DNA from: Taxillus chinensis
Lineage: Eukaryota > Streptophyta > Magnoliopsida > Santalales > Loranthaceae
Direction of reading: 5' to 3'
Length of the DNA stretch: 64,000 nt
Assembly (NCBI GenBank): GCA_023512835.1
Contig: CM042084.1
Coordinates: forward strand, 10,660,842-10,724,841
Under the pieces are notes generated by a model. That model was not told the origin of the DNA. It made no database searches and saw only the letters and a list, made by a program, of their open reading frames with translations. The translations under genes were made by a program, and so were the position numbers. Every line of letters begins with the position of its first letter. Position 1 is the first letter of the stretch. This document shows, piece by piece, positions 1 to 11,404 of this stretch.

Positions 1-540
1 ACTCACAGATCACCGAATATAAATTACAAAATATCATTTACCAAATATAAACTAACAAATATCAATTAACAGAACAAATAGAAATTAGAAAGTAGCAAAA
101 ATCTACAGAACTCACGGATCGTGGACTCGTGGTCGTGGTTCGTGGACCAAATCGGAGACACCGTAGTGGTGGCTGGTGGTTGGACAAGAGGGCGACCGAC
201 GTGGGTGGACAAAGGCGTAATCGAGCAGGCTGGGCGGTGCGCCGGTGGCTATGGCGGGAGATCGGCAAGATTCTAGGTGTTTGGGAGAGGGAACGGGTCG
301 GAGGGGAAGGAGAGCGGGCCGAGCAGCAACGGCGGCGGATCGTGTGAGGCTATGAGCTTAGTGAGCACTGAGCTGAGAGTTTGTTGTCGTGGATCTGTGA
401 GTCTGTGACTGCCGTGGAGTCGTGGAGTCGTGGAGTCGTGGAGACGTGGAGACGTGGACCGTGTGAGCTGTGAGAGTTAGAGATAAGATAAAGATAAGAT
501 TAGGGATTTTCTGTTTACGGATGTAGCGTTTTGGCGGAAA
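1..540. other. GC-richer block with short minisatellite, no gene recognised
   Basis: This stretch is richer in G than what follows. It contains a short tandem repeat around 413-458 built from the unit GTGGAGTC/GTGGAGAC. Short open frames cross it on both strands (the longest about 72 codons), but they are rich in Arg, Gly and Trp, match no family I recognise, and look like by-products of base composition. It could be the edge of a repeat or of a gene lying to the left of the window. Confidence 0.3.
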
Positions 541-723
541 TATTAATAAATAATAATATTATTAATATGTTTTGTTATACTTAATAATAAATATAAATAC
601 TTATCTTCTCTAAGTATTATTAAATAATAATTAAAATATCAACTAATCAATATATATTTTTAATAATAGATTTAATGAAATTAATGTAAGTATTGCACAT
701 ATTTTTTAAATGGTTAATATATG

Positions 724-784
<61 letters not shown>

Positions 785-1255
785 CTTATCATATATTCTA
801 TTCGAATGATCTACAATCTAAATCGAAACTACTTAATTTAAAATGACCGTATATATTTGCATTTTAGAGTTACCCACATATGATGTATGTAACTATCACT
901 ATACACACACATCGATGCCTGTAAATTATAATGAATAGGTAATCTTAATTATCAAGTTACTAAAATAAACTTAGTAATACAAACAAAATCCTAATCAAAA
1001 TCACTAATAATGTGGTTATACAAAAAAAATTACAAAGTAAATCACTGAAAATGATATACATTATAAGACACACATAAGGACATTTGGAAAGCAAAAGTGA
1101 ATTGGCACATACAATGCTTTGATAAAGGTCCAAATCATGGTAGCTACTAAAATACTATTAAGTTGCTTTATATATGTGAACCACTGAAAATCATTATATT
1201 GTTCAATGTAAAACGTTCTACTTATACTAATTTAAATTTTTTTAAAACACAAGTC

Positions 1256-1294
<39 letters not shown>

Positions 1295-2242
1295 TTATAC
1301 GTTATAAATTATAATCAATAACTAATAAATAATAACTTGAGCAACGAGTAGTGACAAATTAAGTAATAGAATTATCATCAATAATAAGCGATAGCGCAGT
1401 ACTAATAACCTAAATAGTATAATTATAAGTCAAAGTTAATAAATTACTCATGTCGTAAGTTTAACTTAAGAAGTAGTATTTCTCTAACTTGTTTTCCTTA
1501 ATTTAATTAAAACGATCAATAATATGATTATTTTCGTATAAGATTAGTTATTAAGTGTATATGTGTGTGTGTGTGTGTATACTATTACAATTATAACAAT
1601 TGTTAATTGTTTAAAGTTAATTATACAATATTAATTACTTTGTTATATTAAATTATGAATATATATATAGTTTCATTACTTTGTTTATATAAATACAAAT
1701 AACTATTATTTACTTATTTTTTGCTGCCTTTTGGTTTTCCCTTATTTTTTCCTTTAAAACTTTATTTTTAAAATTTTAAGATATTTTTATCTTGCTAAAT
1801 GCATTTGTTTCTTTTATTTCTCTCTCCACGTCTTATCATTCTTTTCAAAATTTTAATAATCTACATTTATTCATTAAAAGAATACATGCACATGTTAGAA
1901 TGAATGTTTTTTTATTTACATTTCTTCCTTTTATATCATTTGTTTGCAAAACTTTTGAGTTTTTTTTTTAAATTTTCATATTTCCTTTAAAAATAATATT
2001 CAACTATTTATTTCTTTTAATTATCTATCTATCAAAAGTTCTGATTTCTAACTAACTTGTTTGGGTCTTGCTTCTACTAATTTGGTAACACAAATGCATA
2101 TTTATCAATTTTAGAAAAAATAAAACAAAATTTTCAAATGCAATTAACACACATTATTTTTTATATAAATATAAATAACTATTTATTTACTAAAGAAATA
2201 AATAAATAAATTATTATTATTATAACTATAGATTATTTATAC

Positions 2243-2278
<36 letters not shown>

Positions 2279-2290
2279 GTAATTATATGT
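541..2290. other. AT-rich intergenic DNA with microsatellites
   Basis: No gene is visible. The block holds a (TA)n run at about 729-780, a second at 1259-1293, a short (GT)n at about 1561-1578, and a third TA run at about 2244-2274. Otherwise it is plain AT-rich sequence with stops in all frames. Confidence 0.7.
729..780. repeat. (TA)n microsatellite
   Basis: An uninterrupted TA dinucleotide run of about 50 bp. Long pure arrays like this are usually length-polymorphic. Confidence 0.9.
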
Positions 2291-2295
2291 ATCAA

Positions 2296-2372
2296 TGGCA
2301 GCTTAGCTTAGTGGTCAATTTGTTGTATTGTAATAGGTAGGTCTTGAGTTCAAAACCTATTGGCAGCATATG
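2296..2372 (+). repeat. tRNA-like / SINE-head sequence
   Basis: The sequence TAGCTTAGTGG fits an RNA polymerase III A box. About 35 bp downstream, GAGTTCAAAACC fits a B box. Order and spacing are those of a tRNA-derived SINE head. No cloverleaf of a functional tRNA is evident and no clean 3' tail was found, so it is either a SINE fragment or the left part of the composite repeat that continues to 2557. Confidence 0.45.
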
Positions 2373-2390
2373 TTTTTCAAATATTTTCAT

Positions 2391-2557
2391 TAGTGGGGCT
2401 GTTACCCGCGGGGCGACCTTGCCCCATTCTCGCCCCGTAACCCGTCGGGTAAATGTTTTTTTTTGCCCCGTCCCCGCCCCATGACCCGGATAATTCAAAA
2501 AATACCCGACCCATTCGGGGCGGGTCCCCACGGGGACGTGTTAAATTGCCATCTCTA
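2391..2557. mobile_element. GC-rich non-autonomous hAT-like repeat
   Basis: An abrupt GC-rich island (CCCGCGGGG, GCCCCGTCCCCGCC) in AT-rich DNA. Its right end, read in reverse, is TAGAGATGGCAA, close to the TAGGGATGGCAA terminus common among plant hAT MITEs. The left end (TAGTGGGGCTG) matches less well and no clear 8-bp duplication is seen, so the boundaries are provisional. Confidence 0.4.
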
Positions 2558-2730
2558 AACCATACCCTCTTTATATTTTTTCGATTTTAACTAAAAGCTA
2601 TTTTAGAGAGCTATTTTTATATTACATATTTCAATCATGCTCTCTATTTTAGCTAAAAATAAAATATTTTATTATTTTTTAAAATTCATAATCATTAGTA
2701 TATATAAGAAGGGGCACTTTATGATTAGAA

Positions 2731-3142
2731 ACCTTTGATCTTCGTATAATATTCAATAACATCATCGACTAGTTCATCAAAAGTTTGGATATAACCATGC
2801 AAGCCGTCAGAAAGAACAAAGCCAAGATAGTCCATGGCATAAATGACATACCCAGAAGCAATAATTTGCCAAGCGATTTCTGAAACTCAAAAACTCAATG
2901 AATCACACAAGGCACATCAAGTTTACTAAATTTTGAGATGCCGCAAGTGTTACATAATTAGTTATAGTGCTCCACCAAGTAAACCTTCTTAATGAGAACA
3001 AAAAATCACAAACCGTCAAGGAAGAAGGTACACGTATCGCCTTATCCATGACAGAATACAATGCAGCTTTGATTCGAACATCGAGTGGTGGCAGCCAACT
3101 TTTGCTATAAATTTGGAGGCCCCTCAAACCCCTCTCATACCA
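2731..3142 (-). pseudogene. Monoacylglycerol-lipase-like (alpha/beta hydrolase) exon relics
   Basis: Two exon-like pieces on the minus strand resemble plant MAGL/caffeoylshikimate-esterase-like lipases. The first, from 3142 leftwards, reads WYERGLRGLQIYSKSWLPP, matching the N-terminal KSWLP block, and follows an AG acceptor. The second (about 2731-2875) reads YVIYAMDYLGFVLSDGLHGY, matching the family's xDxxGFGLSDGLHGYI block with G changed to V; it is flanked by a TTTCAG acceptor and an AAAG/GT donor. Between them the oxyanion region (HGYG) is unrecognisable, and the nucleophile (GxSxG) and His exons are absent. The relic ends near a solo LTR at 3389. Loss of catalytic parts argues for a dead fragment. 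Confidence 0.6.
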
Positions 3143-3388
3143 CTTGAATCAATAGAATAAAAAAAAATAAAAATAAGTCTTATAAATAAATACAATGGAC
3201 CAAAGGAATATTTTTACCTCTTTTGTTAGATTACATTTAGAGGGCGGGTGGGAAGAATCGGAGCTCACCTCCTCTGTTCTGATCCCAACTGGAGCCATCT
3301 ACCCACCATTGTTGACGGTGCACAAAAATAGATGAAACAGAAACAAAAATTACAACATCGGTCACTTCACGCTTACTTAGTCTAACAG

Positions 3389-4196
3389 TGTAAAGACTCG
3401 TATTTGGGTAGGTTTGAGAGATAGTCATTCTATGGGAATGCAACTATCTGGACGGTAGTGTAGTCGTCGATGTGAGCATTTTGACTGTACTTGGGCCCGA
3501 TTCCGAGTCAGGGCCCCGTTTGACCCGATTGTTGACTTTTCGGGGTTTATTGGTTGACTTTGCGTTTGGGAGGTCATTTGAGTATGATAATATCTGCTTA
3601 GTGTTGTGCTCGTCATTTCGAGCGTTTTGACAATAATTGGGCTCAATTTGGAGTTCGTGACCTCAGGAGGTCAATTATTACGTTCGGGAGGTCAATTATT
3701 GGCAGCAATATAAATAATTAAGAAAATGCCTTATCCCTTTAATTTGATTGGTGCGTGCGTGTTTGAGCAAGAGAGATAGAGAGAGAGAAGGTGAAGAGCT
3801 TCCCTTGGTGATTTGGGGCGATTGGAGTTCGTGGATCGCAAATAATCTTCCCAGATATGTGTCCATGAACCTCTTATCTCGATTCTGTCTTTGAATATGC
3901 ATGAATTTATCATGATTTATGAATTTGAGCATGAACCCTAGGTTTTGGGGAAAACCCAAATTTTGGGTTAGATCTAATGATTTAGCATAAGATCTGTGGT
4001 TAAGAACTGATTTATATCAGTTTGGGTATGTAATTTTGTACTCTGTTTAGTAAAACGCGTATTTGTGAGTGCCTGGGGGTTGCTGGGTTGATCCCAGACG
4101 AAAAATAGGCCAAAAACGATGATGAACAGTACCCTAGGCGAACTAGGGTCGAAGTTTGTAGTCAGCAGCTATAGAGTCAGCAACTTCGTAGTCAGC
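3389..4196 (+). mobile_element. Solo LTR (Tekay-like family), left half, split by nested element
   Basis: Starts TGTAAAGACTCG directly after the 5-mer aacag. In sense order it shows the U3 block (GGGCCCGATTCCGAG and onward), a TATA box (TATAAAT, 3709-3715) and a leader. It breaks at 4196 inside an AGTCAGCAGC minisatellite and resumes at 14060. The two halves together total about 2.17 kb, the same as the LTRs of the element nested inside it, so it is one complete LTR without internal region. The far end at 15429 is followed by aacaa, a 4/5 match to the left flank. Confidence 0.85.
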
Positions 4197-6375
4197 TGTC
4201 ACGCCCCCGAATTCCAGGGAACCCGGAACCGGGTACATGACTTCCCCTTGCCCGCACCCGAAAGGTCAAGGGGTTGGTGACTAGCACCAATAGAGACTAT
4301 ACCGCGGGTCTTGTCTCAAATATGCAACCCCGTACGATCATACATCAAGGGTAATCCTGTACTTTCCCATATATCATCATGCACACATTAAGTCAAACAG
4401 TTATACCGACATCACATCACAAACAGGATGCAAATACAATCGTCCACGGACCCATGTCCGGGATACAAACATAATACAATACACAATACGAATACGAATA
4501 CGATCGCATCATACATCGAGTAGTGGGCACGTCCTCTTGGAAGAAAGTCCTCCACTAGTCTCGGGTCACACCCGAAAAAGGTAAACAACAAGTAGGGGTG
4601 AGCGACAAGCTCGGTAGGTGACCCCGACACTCCACATCATGCAAACATACAAGTCTATACTACATGCTCGTGTACTCGTGCACCGTGTAGTGTGCACAAT
4701 CATCGGGACTCGGCTTGCAAACAAACATCAGGACCTAGCCTGCCCACACAGGACAGCTTGTCCACGATCCTCACTAGGATCCCAGCTCAGGGCACTCGGC
4801 CCTACCACGCCGCTTATATGCCCGGACACGGTCGCCACACCGGCCTGCCATCGGTGCATATGCTCGCCATGTCAACCACATAGCACCATCGGTGCATCAC
4901 GGTGAGAACCCAAACAAGTCACGGAGTCCATGCCCCAATACCCCACATCAACATACTAACATGAGTATGGCATGTCATTCTCGACATTTCCTTTGGAACC
5001 GTAGCCGGTCTCCACAAGTAAATCCTCAATCCTTGATTTATGAAGGAAGTACCCATAGCAGCCTATTTTCTTGAAATTAAAAGTCCCGGCATTGGGTTCC
5101 CATAGCATAAATAAGATAATCTGATTTTTTGGGGATTTTTTGGAGATGTCTAACCCCACTTTCCAAAAATTCACCACTACGAACTTTTGGGTTTTTCCGA
5201 GATTTTACACTAAATCCCAAATTTCACATTTTGAAATAATGGGAATTCATTTTTCTAGTATTTTTCTTTGAATCCAAATGGGGGGTATTTCGTTATTTAC
5301 ATTGTAACTTAAGTATAATACTTGTATAGGTTGCAATGTAAATAGGTCCATCATCTAATCTGTATTTCGAATCGCGGTGAAACTACATTTTCGAATCTGC
5401 ATTTCGAATTTGTATTTTCGAATCTCTTTTCGAACTGCCTTCGACCCTCGAACCTACACTCGAACTACCTTCGAAAACTACCTTCGAAGTACCCATGAAC
5501 TGCCTTCGAAACTCCCCTTCGAAGTACCTTCGAACCTTCGAAACGACACTCAAAAATTTCACATTCGACACTCGAAATTACACTACATCGAACCTACCTT
5601 CGAACCTTCGAACCTTCGAAACTGCACATTCGAAATTTTCAATTTCCAGTCGATCTCATCGGTCGTTTTCTACCCAGTTCACGACGATTCTGTTCATCAT
5701 CGTTTTTCACTGTTTCTCGTCTGGATTCAACCTGGAATCTCATAAAACTCATACCTAATACTATATATTAGGTTTTAAATCACGTCTTACCCCTCGAACG
5801 CATTTAAATACAAGATTCAACCCAAAATTGGTTTTTCCCCAATTTCTAGGGTTCAACACGAATTTGCATGATTTCATCAAATTCTTACATGTTAATCCAA
5901 AAAACAAGCAAGAAAAGGGTGAAGAATCAAGGGAACACCTACCTGGAATGATTCTTGATGCTTGAACGAGCTCAAAACGCCCCAAATCGCCAAGGCCTCC
6001 AAGCTTCCTTATCTCTTTCTCTCTCTAAGCTCTCCAACGCAGATGCAGAAATGCTAAAACGTAACGTGGAAGCTCTCTTTCCCCTATTTATATTTTTGCC
6101 AGTCAACGACCTAGTCAACCATTGACCCAGTCAATAATTAACCTCCAAGGTCCCGAACTCCAAATTGAGTCAAACTACAGTCAAAACGCTCGAAATGACG
6201 AGCACAATACTACACAGATATTAGTACACCCAAATGACCGCTCAAACGCAAAGTCAACCAATAGACCCCGAAAAGTCAACAATCAAGTCAAACGGGGCCC
6301 CGACTCGGAATCGGGCCCAAGTACAGTCAAAATGCTCACATTGACGGCTACACTACCGTCCTGATAGTCTTTACA
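4197..6375 (-). repeat. 3' LTR of the full-length element
   Basis: On + it runs from TGTCACGCCCCCG to AGTCTTTACA; in sense it starts TGTAAAGACT and ends GGCGTGACA. A TATA box lies at 6084-6092 (minus), about 290 bp into the LTR, so roughly 1.9 kb of the LTR would be transcribed leader. Within that leader is a TTCGAA-rich minisatellite (about 5366-5650) beside a conserved inverted repeat (5295-5343). Confidence 0.92.
6084..6092 (-). promoter_or_regulatory. LTR TATA box (3' LTR)
   Basis: Sense reading TATAAATAG, conserved at the same position in the 5' LTR (13767-13775) and in the related LTR at 22146-22154, followed about 30-50 bp on by a CT/GA-rich leader. Confidence 0.6.
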
Positions 6376-6392
6376 TCCTCCCCACCTTAGGA
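6376..6392 (-). promoter_or_regulatory. Polypurine tract
   Basis: On the minus strand it reads TCCTAAGGTGGGGAGGA immediately before the 3' LTR start (TGTAAAG). Position and purine content are those of the plus-strand primer of an LTR retrotransposon. Confidence 0.75.
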
Positions 6393-6644
6393 CTTTTCGT
6401 CCTCGAAAATAAAACACATGCCCAAATGACATAGCAAAATTCAAGCTCAATGTCCCAACAACAAAACATCAAACATGATCACCGATCACACATGTGCAAG
6501 GCAATGCACAATAAGCCAAACAGAACCCACATTGGGCACAAGATCCAACAATAACGAGTTAAACCACATCTCAAACAACATATGCAAAACAAATGCATAA
6601 AATATAACTCATACCTCAGGGAAGGTCCTCACATCCTCCCCACC

Positions 6645-7089
6645 TCACGACCGATCGCCCTCGAACAGCTCAGGATGAAGAACCCGCATCCGGCTCTCTT
6701 TCTCCCAAGTTTGCTCCTCCATGCCTCGGTGTCGCCATAACACCCGAACTAGTGGGATCGTCTTGCCCCGCAAGACCTGGTCCCGCTTGTCCAAAATCTC
6801 GTGCCGGCATCTCAACAACGGCACCATCATCGCCCAAGTCTATCTCGCGATAGTCCAGGACATGAGAAGGATCTGGGTGATACCGTCTCAACCGAGACAC
6901 ATGAAACACATCATGTACCCGCGCTAACTCCGGTGGCAAAGCTAACCGATAAGCCACTGCGCCCACGGTGGCAACAATCTCAAACGGCCCCACAAAACGA
7001 GGGGAGAGTTTGGATCCACATCCAAACCTCCGATGCCCTCGACGCGGCGAAACCCGCAAAAATACACGGTCACCCACCTCAAACCGCAA
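6645..7089 (-). pseudogene. Integrase C-terminus with chromodomain-like tail
   Basis: FEVGDRVFLRVSPRRG and LSPRFVGPFEIVATVGAVAY form the GPY/F module, followed by VHDVFHVSRLRRYHPDPSHV. After a frame change come IPLVRVLWRHRGMEEQTWEK and MRVLHPELF, the chromodomain-type segment that Tekay/Del chromoviruses carry at the end of pol. It places the element in the chromovirus branch. Confidence 0.8.
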
Positions 7090-7123
7090 GGGTCGACGCC
7101 TCGGTCCGCGTAGGACTTCTCGC

Positions 7124-8040
7124 CTACTCGTCTTTGTCGCGCATACGCCGTCTAATCAACCGCACTATCTCCGTGGTTTCTCGAACCATATCGGGACCGA
7201 GAACCGCTGTCCCTCCCGTCCGTGCCCAACACAAGGGTGATCTACAAGGCCGCCCATACGGCGCCTCATACGGAGCCATCCCAATCGTGGCTCGATAACC
7301 GTTGTTGTAAGAGAACTCCACCAAAGGAAGGTGAGTCTCCCAACAACCTCCAAAATCTAGGACACAAGCACGCAACATATCCTCGAGCGTCCGAATCGTC
7401 CGCTCGGACCGGTCATCCGTCTGCGGATGAAAGGTCTGACCGAGGTTCACCCTAGTGCCCAAAGCTGCTGCGCAATTGTCTCCAAAACCGAGAGGTGAAC
7501 CTCGCATCCCGATCGAGATACAATAGATAATGGGACTCCATGCAACCGCACAATAACATCAATATACCTCTGTCCCAAAGTCCTCACCGGGTCTGTCTCT
7601 CGAATCGGAATAAAATGCGCCGATTTGGTCAATCGGTCCACAATAACCCATATAGTGTCGTGTCCCCTGGAACGAGGAAGTCCAGTGACAAAATCCATGG
7701 TCACGTGGTCCCATTTCCACTCGCACCTGGCAATGACCGCAACTCACCAGCTGATCTCGGGTGCTGCGCTTGACCTGGCGACAGGTCAAACACCTCCTCA
7801 CAAAATCAGCAACGGCCTTCTTCAGGCCTGGCCACCAATATCGCCTCCTCACGGCATGGTACATCTTGGTCCCACCAGGATGTACACTAACTTCGATTGG
7901 TGAAATTCCCGAAGAACCTCCTCCTGAAGAGAAGTGGGAACTATCAATCTACCCCTATACCGCAAGACGTGCTCGCATCCTCGGTCCAGTCGAAGATACC
8001 CGCCTGGTCCGAATCTTGTCGCGGATGACCTCACAATCAA
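7124..8040 (-). pseudogene. Integrase: zinc-binding and DDE core, second Asp lost
   Basis: The zinc-binding segment shows LRYRGRLIVP, LREFHQSK and RRRYWWPGLKKAVADFVRRC with LTCRQVK. The core begins [12 protein letters not shown] with the first Asp (about 7695). The second Asp, normally in an IVSDRD-type motif, is replaced ([10 protein letters not shown]). The catalytic Glu is present in HPQTDDRSERTIRTLEDML (about 7405). Three frame changes cut the domain, so this integrase cannot be active as read. Confidence 0.85.
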
Positions 8041-8161
8041 TGTCCCCCACTGATCCTCTATGATCCTGTCTCCGCATCTCTGGGACCGCTACAACAACAC
8101 CGAGGATCCCTCGCCCCTCGCTGGTCACCATCTCGTAACCTCATCGCGCCTAACCGACCCA

Positions 8162-8860
8162 TCATCTCCCATTCCTTAATGGCACAATGGGCCACCACGG
8201 CCCCGCTCTTCCTACTCGAGCATCTGCCACCACATTACCCTTCCCAGGGGTATACATCATATCAAACCGAAACCGTTGCAGGTACTCCACCCACCGCCTC
8301 CGTCTAAGGTTCAGGTCTCGCCGAGAGAAGATATATCGCAAGCTCTTGTGGTCCGTATACACCACAAACTTCTCCCCAAGGAGATAATGCTTGCCACTCT
8401 TAAGTGCAAAGATCACCGCAGCTAACTCCAAATCATGCGTGGGATAGCTCGCTCATGTGGTCTCAACCGCCTAGACCCATAAGCAATCACCGCCGAGTCC
8501 GCATCAACACACAACCAAGTCCCACCCTGGAAGCATCACAATACACCTCGAAAGGCACACCCTCCTGTGGAAGAATCAAGATAGGTGCCGAGGTCAATCG
8601 TGCCTTCAGCTCCATGAAAGCACTCTCACACGCATCGGACCAAATGAAAGGAACTCCCTTCCTAGTCAAGTGTGTCATAGGAGCCGCCAACCGGGAAAAA
8701 TCCTCCACGAACCTCCGATAATAGCCTGCCAAACCAAGGAAGCTACGAATCTCAAACACATTTGTGGGCCTCTTCCACGACATGATCGCCTCAATCTTCT
8801 CAGGATCCACCGTGATACCCTTCGAAGATACCACATGCCCCAAGAAGTGCACTGTTGCAA
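8162..8860 (-). pseudogene. RT connection and RNase H domain
   Basis: [20 protein letters not shown] and [16 protein letters not shown] mark the connection region. The RNase H core shows [17 protein letters not shown] (first Asp about 8537), then MELAAVIFALKSGKHYLLG and VVYTDHKSLRYIF (Asp about 8353). A frame change lies between about 8431 and 8487. Confidence 0.85.
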
Positions 8861-9587
8861 CCGAAGTCACATTTTGTGAACTTCGCGTACAATCGATGCT
8901 CCCGCAAGGTCTGCAACACAACCCGCAAGTGCTCCTCATGCTCCCTTTTGGTCACTGAATAGACCAAAATATCGTCAATGAACACCACAACGAACATATC
9001 TAAATATGGAGCAAACACCTGGTTCATCAATCCCATAAACACCGCCGGAGCATTCGTGAGCCCAAACGGCATCACAAGCCACTCATAATGCCCATAGCGA
9101 CAACTAAACGCGGTCTTAGGGATATCCGCCTCCCCTAACCCTCAACCGATGGTATCCGGATCTCAAATCTATCTTGGAAAACCATCTCGCACCTCGAAAC
9201 CGATCGAACAGGTCATCGATCCTCGGCAATGGATACCTGTTCTTCACGGTCACCTGGTTCAACTTCCGGTAGTCTATACACGGCCCGAAGTGAACCATCC
9301 GCCTTCTTGGCGAACAACACCGGAGCACCCCACGGTGAGCTACTCCGCCTGATAAAGCCTCGCACCAATAGGTCATCTATCTGTCTCTTGAGCTCTCTAA
9401 GCTCGTCGGTGCCATCCTTGTAGGCCGCTAACCTGATCGGTGTTGTCCCTGGCAACAACTCGATCAAAAACTCTACCTCCCTCACGGGTGGTAAACTGAC
9501 CAAGTCCTCGGGAAACACATCCGGGAACTGATCTACAATGGGTGGCAAAACAGCCTTCCCCTCTCTCCTCCTGTCAACCAACGTCAA
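8800..9587 (-). pseudogene. Reverse transcriptase domain (frameshifted)
   Basis: Blocks in order: [17 protein letters not shown] (linker before RT), [18 protein letters not shown], a frame change, [31 protein letters not shown] with the first catalytic Asp, a second frame change, [12 protein letters not shown], and [10 protein letters not shown] with the catalytic Asp pair at 8976-8971. All three catalytic Asp residues are present, but not in a single frame. Confidence 0.88.
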
Positions 9588-9596
9588 GCTGGCTAA

Positions 9597-10100
9597 CTAG
9601 TGGGTCACATCACCCCACCCATGCCTCAATGGTCCCAACCTGCATGCTTCCTCGGTCCACTCACCCACAAAGACACCACGCGTGCCCTCTGGTGTGAGAA
9701 ACGTCACACGCCGTCGAAAACAATCAATCTTGGCCTCCACGGAGACCAACCAGTCCATACCCAGGATAACATCAAAATCATCTAACTCCATGACATACAA
9801 ATCACACAACAGGTTAACACCCCCAAGTGTTACCTGACAAGCACGACAGATACTCTCAAGTATCACAATTCCACCCAAAGGTGAAGCAACCATCAGAGAC
9901 TGACTCACTGTCTCCTGGTCTAACTCCAAGCCAACCACCGTAGCATACGAAATAAAAGAATGGGTAGCACCAGTATCAATCAAAACTGAACAAATAGTAT
10001 GAGAAATGATGATGGTACCTCTCACCACTGAAGGTCCTGCTCCTGCCTCATCCACTGGTGGAACCTCTGCCTCTCTGCTGGTGAGGGCAAAAGTCCTCCC
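9597..10100 (-). pseudogene. Retropepsin-like aspartic protease domain
   Basis: The motif VLIDTGATHSFIS carries the catalytic Asp (about 9977-9975). It is followed by the flap region and by DFDVILGMDWL, the hydrophobic C-terminal box of retrotransposon proteases. The domain itself is open and looks intact over about 140 residues, then the frame ends at 9597. Confidence 0.82.
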
Positions 10101-11404
10101 TCGTGGTCCACTGCCACTAGCCTGGCCCATTGGGGCCTTGCCCCGCCGATCAACATGACCCTGTGCCTCCCGTTGAGGCCGCCGCACCGCAGTCGCGTCT
10201 GCGTGCTCGTGCCGGCGGCACCGACCTCCGAGATGGAGCCCCACTCCTCTCGTCCGTGATCTCTCGGACGAGGGCCTACACCGCTGGTTGAGCTAAGGGT
10301 AACACATTCCCTAGCTCCATGCCCCACTTTCCCGCATCGGAAGCAGGTCATCTTTTTCCTTGGGCGGTCTCTCGAGACATGCCCGGTCAAACCACAACTC
10401 CAACAGGTCCCTGGCCTCCTGTTGGATGAACTCTCACGGGGTCCCACCGCCTGGCTAGAAACCCTCTCGCACCTGCCTCCTCTCAGGGCGAGCGGCACCG
10501 CTCTCCCCACTCGCCTCTTCTTGCTCGGACCGCCGAACCGCCCGGCCTCTGGGCTCTCGCCTGATCCTGACCTCGCTCAATAATGATCGCCTTGTCGACC
10601 GCCTCCCGGTAGGCCGGTCAACCGCATCGGTTCCAAGTTGTCTTTTCAAAGATGGCCTCAAGCCCTGAATGAAGTCCTGCGTCTTTCGGCCTTCCTTTTC
10701 CCAAGACTTCGAGCAAACCGCCCCAAATCCGTGAAGGCCTGCACATACTCCCCCCACACTCATGCTACCCTTGCACAAGCTCATAATACTCTCTACGTCG
10801 AGCATACCGCAACGAGCTGGGGAAAATACTCCCCAAAGAAGCGCTCAACAAACTCTCTCCAGCTCATCCGATTGCCATGGACAGCTCTAGTGGATTCCCA
10901 CCACCTGCGTGGGATACCCAACGAGATAGTGCGTCGCCACGCGCACCCGCTCCTCATCCTGGCACCCCAATCATCTCAAAGATGTCCTCTGTCCATCTAA
11001 TCCAGTCCTCGACTACCTCAGGCCGTGAACCATCCTCAAAAGTCCTGGGTGCATGTTTCAAAACCGTGCAGCCCAATCCACTCCTCGTCGTGCCGGCTCT
11101 ATCACGACCTCCTGGCTGGTGCACATCCCGCACCACCCTCGCCTCCCGTGCGCCGAGGCCGTGGTGGCCGCCGAGGCCGCCGTTGCCTCTTCAGCTCATC
11201 CACCTCTCTAGCCATATCCCTCATCGAGCCCTGCATACCCTGCATGGCCTCCTGGCAACCGAATCAATACCTGAGCCAAATCAGGTCCCACAACGGGAGC
11301 CGACGATCTCTGGCTGCGGGCTCTCATCGCCCCTGGTGCCCCGACTCTATCGTGGGCTCCTCTGCCGGGCCTTGGCCTCGGACAACTCTCCTCGGTGGTG
11401 CCAT
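10022..11404 (-). pseudogene. Gag with CCHC zinc knuckles (frameshifted)
   Basis: The segment at 10954-11136 (minus) contains TFEDGSRPEVVEDWIRWTED, the plant chromovirus Gag pattern 'P.F.G...P..AE.W'. Near 10640-10700 is FIQGLRPSLKRQL, the typical end of the capsid region. Two zinc knuckles follow: CWSCGLTGHVSRDR (10405-10364), where the last Cys is replaced by Arg, and an intact CFRCGKVGHGAREC (10345-10304). At least three frame changes separate the pieces. Confidence 0.8.

Larger units (their letters stand above)
6645..11404 (-). pseudogene. Degenerate gag-pol polyprotein
   Basis: The likely Gag start ATG is at 11404-11402 (MAPPRRVVRG). From there the reading frame switches several times, and a stop follows about 27 codons in. 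Pieces recognisable in order are Gag core, zinc knuckle, protease, RT, RNase H, integrase and a chromodomain-like tail ending near 6645; each is listed separately below. The frameshifts, the lost integrase Asp and the damaged first zinc knuckle make it non-functional as read. Mobilisation in trans remains possible because the LTRs, primer site and purine tract are present. Confidence 0.88.

Noticed and set aside
129..347. 72-codon frame at the left edge
   Set aside because: Composition-driven (Arg, Gly, Trp), no start context or homologue recognised.
2296..2372. Functional tRNA gene
   Set aside because: A and B boxes are present but no acceptor stem or anticodon arm pairs convincingly.
5383..5745. 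Open frames in the TTCGAA-rich LTR region (twin at 13061-13429)
   Set aside because: Produced by the minisatellite on both strands; not kept in other family members.
6801..7298. 165-codon plus-strand frame
   Set aside because: Antisense shadow of the integrase region.
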